Assembly: GCA_028023455.1 (NCBI GenBank)
Contig: JAQFVV010006449.1
Location: 728,812 to 792,811 of the forward strand
Reading direction: 5' to 3'
Origin: Epiperipatus broadwayi
Lineage: Eukaryota > Onychophora > Udeonychophora > Euonychophora > Peripatidae
Length of the DNA: 64,000 nt
The translations under genes were made by a program, and so were the position numbers. Of the stretch, positions 56,272-64,000 are shown in pieces. The notes under the pieces were generated by a model. It did no database searches, was not told where the DNA came from, and saw only the letters and a program-made list of their open reading frames with translations. Within the stretch, counting starts at the first letter, position 1. Every line of letters starts with the position of its first letter.

Positions 56272-57889
56272 CCCATATTATTGTTGCATAATTCATGCAC
56301 GTATACGATCTCTCCCGCAGTTTTGAGTAAGTATATTTATGAGCATGGTTTAAATCCCATCTCAAGCGCGAATCTTACAGTTTGATAAGGATTATACTCA
56401 ATGAAAACATAAATAAGGGTTCTGTACATATATATCTAGGGTAGTGCTTCCAGCTTAGCTCTCTATCTCAAGGTCTGGGGAACATGATCTAGCAAGAGAA
56501 CAAAGCAAAGACAATTCCCGATTACGTCGCATATATCTACATATACCATATGATAATTTACTTGTTTATAAATTATATTACCCAGCCCAGAAGTTATAAC
56601 ACAACTGGACTATAAGTTACTTCGCTAGTTATCATTTAATTCTAAGCTTTATACACACCTATACATATTTTAATATTCATGTGCAGAACCCATTTATTCC
56701 GATACACACATATATGACTCATATATATAGCAACAAAAGAGTGCAATTACACATCATAGTTGTTTATTTAATGTTTTTTTTTTAATTTAAACAAGATGGA
56801 TTACTATATTAAACATAGAGATAACATGAGTTCCTTCATTACTATGCATTCATTGAACATATATATAGAGCAAAGGTCAATTCACCTTAATTACGATCGA
56901 ATGTCCATGTGGTCAAAGTTAACAGTCCGCACAGTTATAATCTAAAAGTAATACTGGTCTTATCGATATTTGTTGATCCGAAGGATGGTAAACAGTCTGC
57001 AATGTGACACACAAGAAGCTTATCATAGAGGTCGTGTAGATGATTTCACTCGCTTAAGAGGTCTGAGCTGCATGTACTTCGTTGCCATTACACTTAATAA
57101 AAATTTAAACAGCGAATTTCATAATCTGATTCAGGTGAGTTCTACAATACCACTACACTGAGCCGGTCTAATGAAACCCCCACTACTTAATTACCCCAAC
57201 ATTTTGATGCGAATATTAATGAAACTTTTTAATTAATTACACGTTAATCCAATCCAAAATCTGTGCCTCGTCTCTCTTGCCACGTCTCTCTTTTCTAATC
57301 ACCACTTTATTTTTTAGCTAGCAAAAATAGTTCTTTTCTTTTACACTCTTTAACCTTGCATTTTACTTTGTCTATTTGTACGCTGCATACCGGATCTTCT
57401 ACTGTTTCAGAATACCAACTTGACCAGTTCTCAGACTTCTGGCCGACAGAGTCATTAACTCAAACTGCCAGCATCAACTAATTCATTCTATTTCTGTAGT
57501 TTATATACCCAATGGATTCATCAAGAAACACAAACACATGTTACTGCTAATATTATTAAAATGTAAAACTTAGAACATTAAGAAACAACAAAATATATAT
57601 GTATAACCAATAACAAATTTATACAACTCCGTATATAATTGCCTCTCATCAATCTCACACATAACCATTAATACCTATACACACTTTATAATAACACATA
57701 TACAACTATATTTATATAAGCATACAGTTCACCCTTTAACAGATTACATATTACTTTCACACTTTTGTAACAGGGTTTGAATGACTATTTATTCATCTTC
57801 TCGCATATACACAATCAATCCATATCCACACTCACAATTAACATGCTAGGTTGTATTATCTGTTGTATTCGAACCCAGCTACTGTTACA
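56272..57889 (-). repeat. 3' LTR of gag-only element 2
   Basis: Collinear with 59525-61106. It ends (plus strand) AGCTACTGTTACA. The small frame 56970-57161 has a partner in the other LTR and is not a gene. Confidence 0.83.
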
Positions 57890-57899
57890 TGCTCCCTGG

Positions 57900-59048
57900 T
57901 GAAATAGCCTTCAAATACCTTCTATGTATTTGAACAGCTTCTTAAATGACTCTTCCCTATTCTTTATTCCCTTTGGTACCACCTTTCTATTTCGGTGGCC
58001 ACGGTCCCTTTCCTTGGTCGAACTTTGACTTATCTGGCAGATGGTGCACTTCTGGTTCATATTGCCATCTCAGTCTGTGACTATCATCACCACCTTTTCT
58101 ATGCATGGCATCCCCACTAGCATGTCCTTCTTCCATCTCAAACTTAATACTTTGCTGATCTTGAACTTCTTTCCCTCACTTCAATGGTATGGTATGGTCA
58201 TATATACTCATGTCCAGAGCATTAAGCAGCTCTGCCACTTCTCTGGTGGATGCGTTTTTCACCTTCAACATCATTATTTCAACATTCATAGGCATATTGT
58301 GCCTTACAATTTGAATGATATGGCTTTCTGATAAATGACATGCATCCAGTGTCCTTCAGTCTCACCACTTGGTGATGAAAGAATTAAGAGAAATTTTCTT
58401 TTTTTCCTTACTCATATTTCTCTCACATCACTTGGTACTGCACAAGTTCCTGGCGATCTTCTGACCAGAAAGTCCCTTGTATCTTTTTTTGGTACTCTTT
58501 GAAGGATATGGGCTGTTGGGACAATGAGTCCACCGCTTGGGCATTACCACTTAGATGGCTGTATGCTACCACTAATTTACCTTCCTCTGGCATAGGATTC
58601 ATGCCAATGTATCTTCATAGGCTTTGAAGGTGTTCCACAGGAGCTTCTTCTATTTGGTCTTCAAATTGTCGTATCTTTAAAAAGTGATTCATGTGGGTAT
58701 GTACTGCCATACTCATACATTTACTCATGTGCTTCAGCTTCTGTTTTATATTCTTCTCTCTTTCATCTAAACCTCCTTCTACTTCTTTATTGTCAGACTT
58801 CTCCACCCTTTCCTTGCTTTCATATTCATTTTCCTTACATCTCCCTTTTTTGCCTACCTTTGATTTCTATCCCCAGTCTCTGTTCTATTTCCTGGAATCT
58901 CTGTTTGAACATTCTCGTACATTTCCTGAAATCTGAGTTCTAGACTTTCCAATTTTTCTAAAATCCTCTGCACTACATTTACTTCTTTCCCTTCTGTTTC
59001 CCCTTTCTGTTTGTTTTTTGCTTCATGTTCTCTGTACCTATTTAGCAC
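57900..59048 (-). pseudogene. gag of non-autonomous element 2, broken
   Basis: Reads from a Met near 59048: a charged N-terminus predicted to be coiled coil (RILEKLESLELRFQEMYENV), then after a frame change THMNHFLKIRQFEDQIEEAP and VEHLQSL. This matches NQFLKIKIFEGQTDEAP and IEHIKSL of the intact gypsy gag almost residue for residue. It continues LVVAYSHLSGNAQ, FKEYQKKIQGTFWSEDRQELVQYQVM, and later HNMPMNVEIMMLK with VAELLNALDM. Stops and shifts break it. No protease or pol sequence follows before the LTR. Confidence 0.87.
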
Positions 59049-59210
59049 TATTAAAGCTAAAATGTACCAGGTTCATCATCCTGGCTTCCAGTGGTTCACT
59101 GCATGACCCACCTGATAGTCCTTCATCCCTCATTACTATCATATGGAACGATATTGTTTTATAATATCCCAATGTTAATAAAATTCTTAAACCCCTATTT
59201 TATAAACCAT

Positions 59211-59215
<5 letters not shown>

Positions 59216-59256
<41 letters not shown>
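59216..59256. repeat. (TA)n microsatellite inside the element leader
   Basis: AT dinucleotide array between the 5' LTR and gag of gag-only element 2. Confidence 0.95.
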
Positions 59257-59259
<3 letters not shown>

Positions 59260-59524
59260 AGAACAGACATCAATGCTATTTTCCCCTCTGACCATTTGAG
59301 AACTTTTCTATACGTATATTCACACATTGCAAAATATGCCAATATTTACTATATTTCCAATATGTGTTTAAACTCTTTCTGTTTTATCTATCGCTTTTTT
59401 TTTTACAAAAAAAAATAGTTCTCCAACTCTCTTTTGGAAAGCTCTTTTTAAGTTACATTAGTATGCTCTTTTAATGTTTGTTCTCCACTAATCGCAGCCT
59501 CATTCGTTGGGATGTCATTTTAAG

Positions 59525-61103
59525 CATATACACATATTATTATTTCATAATTCATGCATGTATACGATCTCTCTTGCAGCTATGAGTAAGTATATTTATG
59601 AGCATGGTTTAAATCCCATCTCAAGTGCCAATCTTACACTTTGATAAGAATTATACTCACCAAAAACATAAATAAGGGTTCTGTACATATATATCTAGGG
59701 TAGCACGTCCAGACTAGCTCTCTATCTCAAGGTCTGGGGAACATGATCTAGTGAGAGAACAAAGCTAAGAGATTTCCCGATTATTTACTTGTTTATAAAT
59801 TATATTACCCAGCCTAGAAGTTATAACAAAACTGGACTATAAGTTACTACACTAGTTATCACTTAATTCTAAGCTTTATACACACCTTTACATATTTTAA
59901 TATTCATGCGCACAAGCCATTTATTCCGATACACACATATATGATTCATATATATAGCAATGAAAGAGTGCAATTACACATCAGAGTTGTTTAATTAATG
60001 TTTTTTTTTTTATTATTTAATTTAAACAAGATTTATTACTGTATTTAATATAGAGGTAACACAAGTGTCTTCATTACTATGCATTCATTGAACATATATA
60101 GAGAGCAAAGGTCAATTCACCTTAATTACGATCGAATGTCCACGTGGTCAAAGTTAACAGTCAGCACAGTTATAATATGAAAGAAATACTGGCCTTATCA
60201 ATATTTGTTGATCTGAAAGATGGCAAACAGTCCGCAATGTGACACACAAGGAGCTTATCATAGAGGTGGAGTAGATGTTTTTTCTCACTTAAGAGGTCTG
60301 AGCTGCATGTACTTCATCGCCATTACACTTGATAAAAATTTAAACAGCGATATTCATAATCTGATTCAGGTGAGTCCTACAATACCAATCCATTGGGCCA
60401 GTCTAATGAAACCCCCACTATTTAATTACCCCAACATTTTGATGCGAATATTAATAAAACTTCTTAATTAATTACATGTTAATCCAATCCCAAATCCATG
60501 TCATGTCTCTTTTTTCTAATCACCACTATATTTTTTTAGCTAGCAAAAATAGTTGTTTTCTTTTACACTCTTTAACCTTGCATTTTCCCTTGTCTATTCG
60601 TATACTGCATACCGGATCTTCTATTGTTTCAGAATACCAACTCGACCAGTTCTCAGACTTCTGGCCGACAGAGTCATTAACTCAAACTGCCTACAGCAAC
60701 TAATTCATTCTATTTCTGTAGCTTTATATGCCCAATGGATTCATCAAGAAACATGTGTTACCACTAATATTATTAAAATGTAGAACTTAGAACATTAACA
60801 AACAACAAAATATATATGTATAACCAGTAACAAATTTATACAACTCCATATATAATTGCCTCTTGTCAATCCCACACCTAACCATTAATACCTATACACC
60901 CTTTATAATAACACATATGCAACTATATTTATATAAGCTTACAGTCCACCATTTAACAGATTACGTATTACTTTCACACTTTTGTAACAGGGTTCGAAGG
61001 ACTATTTATAGATCTTTTCGCATATACATAATCAATCCACATCAACACTCGCAATTAACATGCTAGGTTGTATTATCTCTTGTATTCGAACCCAGCTACT
61101 GTT

Positions 61104-61106
<3 letters not shown>
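59525..61106 (-). repeat. 5' LTR of gag-only element 2
   Basis: Partner of 56272-57889, with the shared blocks TATACGATCTCTC, GAGCATGGTTTAAATCCC, ACCCCCACTA and CTAGGTTGTATTATC in order. Substitutions and small indels are scattered throughout, so the insertion is not recent. Confidence 0.83.

Positions 61107-61140
<34 letters not shown>
61107..61140. repeat. (TA)n microsatellite
   Basis: Starts at the base after the LTR end. Confidence 0.95.
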
Positions 61141-61142
<2 letters not shown>

Positions 61143-61974
61143 AAAAGTAATTACATTGTAAAAAAATAAATTTAGGTTATTTTCTAACATATAATTTTGA
61201 TATTATAGATAGCAGGGGTTCAAACTCAGTATATAAGAACTTATAAATATATTAGATAATTTGAATTCATTTGGAGATTAATTAAATAATAAAATGATAC
61301 AATAAGTTGTTTAACAGATAATATTAATTTTTACTTATTATATTTAAAAAATACTACAGAGATGGAATAGCTTAATTATAGCACTAAATATTTTATAATA
61401 TAGGTTTAAAGTAATTGTTTTGATTAAAGCACTGTTTAAATGATAAGTTGATTTAATATTGGTTTGAAATATGCAGAAAGAATCACATAGTTAGAGGTAA
61501 TTGTTTGAATATGAAAGCTTACATAAAGTTAGGGAAAGAAAACTTAAATTTTAGCACGACAAATTCTTAATGGCCATTTCATAAATTCTTATCATTGCAG
61601 CTGTTGTTTCTATGGAATTATTAATATAGTATATAAACATGGATGTGCTCATCCCCAACATGCATTATCCAGAGTGGTGAGTTTATTAGCTTTTGAACTC
61701 TGAATTTAAGATCAAGAAACACCATGGTCTTTCTTCTCAGTTGCCTAATAAGGCAGAAAGAATGTATGTGTAAATGACGAATATTTTTCCAATAGATATA
61801 TGCAATCATGTCAGACAAAAATAAATCATGGCCCTTATTTCCAGGATGCTGTAAAGTCACCAACAAAGGCAGTGTTGGTGGCTGAAAGCGGAAGGTGCTA
61901 AAAATCCCTTGATTGTGGACCCAGGTTGCCATTTGATGATAACTTTTTATTTAGGTACTTAAAACTGCAGATCA
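61141..61974. other. AT-rich stretch
   Basis: No gene that I can support. A 103-aa minus-strand frame (61621-61932) has mixed composition but no recognisable motif. It may belong to the 5' part of the LINE that follows. Confidence 0.4.
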
Positions 61975-64000
61975 CTTTCAAGTGAGGGAAGATTGCAAGA
62001 ATTAGAAGAACTATCTTGTATTAAATGGGACATCATTGGAGTTGGTAAAGATAGAAGAAAAGATGAAGAGACAATTGGCTTAAAAAGTAGACATGTACTC
62101 TAATATAAAGGCACAAATATTGGAAATACAATTTGAGTATGATTCATTATAAATAAAAAAAGGAAGAACAACATTGTAGAGATTGATTGTGTATCAGACA
62201 GAGTGGCAGGATTAGTTATCCAACTTAATAGGAGATATCAAATGCAGATAATTCAAGTTTATGTTCCAACAAGTTCTTATAGTGATGAAGTAGGAGAAGA
62301 TTTTTGTATGGATGTACAATAGGTTTTTATCACAGTAAACAACATTTTACAATGAATGATGAAAATGATGTAGGTAATTTTGGTTAGGTTCATAGAAATA
62401 AGAGAGGACACAGACTTGTGGAGTTTGTAGAAAAAGAAAAAAACTTTATATTATAATATTTTTTGACAAAAATGTTAAAAGGAAATAGACATGGAAGCAT
62501 TCAAATGATGATACAGCAGAATTGGATTATTTTGATTAACAGAAAATACCTATTTCAAGATTGTAATGTTCTTAAGAAATTTGACACAGTAAGTGACCAT
62601 CGATTAGTAAGATGTAAGCTAAGTGTTAATGCAAAACTAGAGAAACGAAAGTAATTAAGAAAAACAATATTGGCAGTTGATATTCCTAATCTTCAGAAAC
62701 ATTCTAATGAATTTAAATTACAATTTACAAATCGGTTTCAAGCATTAGTAGATTTTGAACATGATCAGATTTGAATAAAATTAATATGAAAATAACTGAA
62801 ACCCTTTTAAAAACTGCAACAAATATATCTGGTAGAAAAAAGCAGCAATTGACCAATAAAATTTCTACTGGGAATAGAGAATTTATGAAGAAAAAAGAAA
62901 TATGAAGATATACAAAATGATGCATTAAAAAGAATTTAATATCTCGACTTTTGTAAAATGGTGCTGAAAAGAATCGAAAATGATATAAGAAAATATAACT
63001 GTGAATAAGCAAGGAAAGCTGTAGAAGATAATAAAAGGGTAAGAGTGTAAAACAACATTTTGGTATTGGTAGGAAATTTATATCTGCAATAAGAAAAAAG
63101 AATGGAATTATTAATAAATAAAGAGATGACATCATGAAATGGATAGAAAACTTCTATCAAGAATTTTATAGTGATAAAGAACCCAAGTACCTCCTATATC
63201 TATTATAACGTCTGAATTACCCAGACTTTTAAATGAAGAAGTGAGGCATGCAATTAAATTTATGAAGTAAAAAAGACTCCAGGTAATGATGGAATTATAA
63301 TCATATGAAAAAATAGAATTTTTTTAGCAATGTTGTATATCAGATGTCTAAATGATAAAGATGCACTAGATGATTGGATGAATGTAGTATTAATATTAAT
63401 ATTTTAAAAAGGTGATAAGGAAGACATTAAAAATAACAGACCTATCAGCCTTTTATCAGTTTTATTCAAAAATTTTACCAAGATAATTACAACCCCTCTA
63501 CAGAGAACATTGGATTTTCACCAACCAAGAAACAACGCTGGATTTAAAAGTGGTTTTAGTATCAGTATATCACATCCAGGTATTGAATGATCTTATAAAA
63601 AGAACAAATGAATATGAGTTGTCATTATGCTTTGGATTTGTATATTAGGAAATGGCATTTCTTTGTATAAACATTTCTTCAGTGATTAAAGCATTGGATC
63701 ATCAAGGTATAGATCCGGGATATTGCCATATTTTAAAGAATATTTATAAAAATACAACAGCAACAATTAGATTACATAATTATACTAAGAAAGTCAACAT
63801 TGAGAAGGGTGTAAGACAGGGTGACTTCATATCCCCAAAACTTTTTACAGCAGTGCTGCAAGAAGTATTTTGTGGATGAAAATGGCAAGCAAAAAAAGTA
63901 AAAGTAAATGGAGATTATTTAAGTCATTTAGATTTTTCAGATGATGTAGTTGTTTTTGCAAATCATGCTTTAGAATTGCAGGAAATGTTGCAGGAATTAT
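61975..64000 (+). pseudogene. RTE-clade LINE, endonuclease and reverse transcriptase, decayed and running off the window
   Basis: Starts within the apurinic-like endonuclease: ELSCIKWDIIGVGKDRRK, VSDRVAGLVIQLN, IIQVYVPTSSYSDE, RNKRGHRLVEF, and SDHRLVRCKLS near 62595, which carries the catalytic Asp-His. After the linker it reaches RT: NRPISLLSVLFKNFTK, then ALDHQGIDPGY, GVRQGDFISPKLFTAVLQEVF (63790-63870) and HLDFSDDVVVFA (catalytic FADD read as FSDD). Motif order and wording fit the RTE clade. Frames change at least five times and stops are frequent, so it is inactive. The 3' end lies beyond the window. Confidence 0.88.

Larger units (their letters stand above)
56272..61106 (-). mobile_element. 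Gag-only (non-autonomous) LTR retrotransposon 2
   Basis: Direct repeats of about 1.6 kb (about 56272-57889 and 59525-61106) flank 1.63 kb. That interior codes on the minus strand for a decayed gag and has no pol. The minus-strand LTR start is TGTAACAGTAGCTGGG. A purine-rich AGGGAGCA precedes the 3' LTR at 57890. I could not define the other LTR edge to the base, or find a PBS. The right end abuts (TA)n at 61107. It is a different LTR family from element 1, but its gag is again homologous to the gypsy gag. Confidence 0.85.

Noticed and set aside
61621-61932. 103-aa minus-strand frame
   Set aside because: No motif, and it sits upstream of a decayed LINE. Insufficient to call a gene.

Overview
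The window reads as strongly AT-rich animal DNA, probably from an invertebrate with a repeat-rich genome. The reasons are GT-AG introns many kilobases long, an extracellular S1-family protease, Ty3/gypsy and RTE-type retroelements, a tRNA-derived SINE, hAT-type and foldback DNA elements, and very long (TA)n and (CTAT)n/(GATA)n microsatellites. I cannot name the species. Nothing bacterial or plasmid-like is present.

One host gene is visible. It is a trypsin-fold (S1) serine protease on the minus strand, with four exons at 53967-54112, 40245-40333, 18443-18726 and 12283-12458. All four splice with matching phases (0, 2, 1) into one uninterrupted reading frame. That frame carries the activation site, catalytic His and catalytic Asp and stops just before the Ser195 exon, which was not found here and probably lies left of the window. 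The introns are about 13.6, 21.5 and 6.0 kb. Most of the window is mobile DNA inside or beside them.

Layout from left to right. 1-6573: a decayed, 5'-truncated gypsy copy on + with its 3' LTR. 6588-7520: tandem foldback element. 7671-7930: 130-bp tandem duplication. 12283-12458: protease exon 4. 13126-13792: second foldback family and a (TA)n array. 15299-16939: long hairpin, hAT-type element and a small MITE. 17.0-18.2 kb: giant microsatellites. 18443-18726: protease exon 3. 19.9-21.6 kb: a dispersed repeat with a second copy at 46.9-48.5 kb. 23564-33931: a complete 10.4-kb gypsy element on - with 2.56-kb LTRs, ATAG target duplications, PPT and PBS. 34.8-36.6 kb: candidate solo LTR. 38.0-39.0 kb: three SINE copies. 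40245-40333: protease exon 2, followed by two hairpins. 41972-46427: a gag-only LTR element on +. 46.4-46.8 kb: (GATA)n. 48.6-49.2 kb: LINE tail. 49.3-50.2 kb: two irregular tandem arrays. 53967-54112: protease exon 1. 56.3-61.1 kb: a second gag-only LTR element on -. 62.0-64.0 kb: a decayed RTE-clade LINE on +.

Three results deserve most attention. First, the two LTR elements that keep only a gag gene have gag homologous to that of the full gypsy element, so they look like non-autonomous relatives of it. Second, a 15-base perfect match to Illumina adapter sequence sits inside the gypsy pol gene, where it replaces native bases and creates the frameshift, so that break looks like an assembly artefact. 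Third, the protease has an atypical S1 pocket (Ser189-Pro190) and lacks Cys136.
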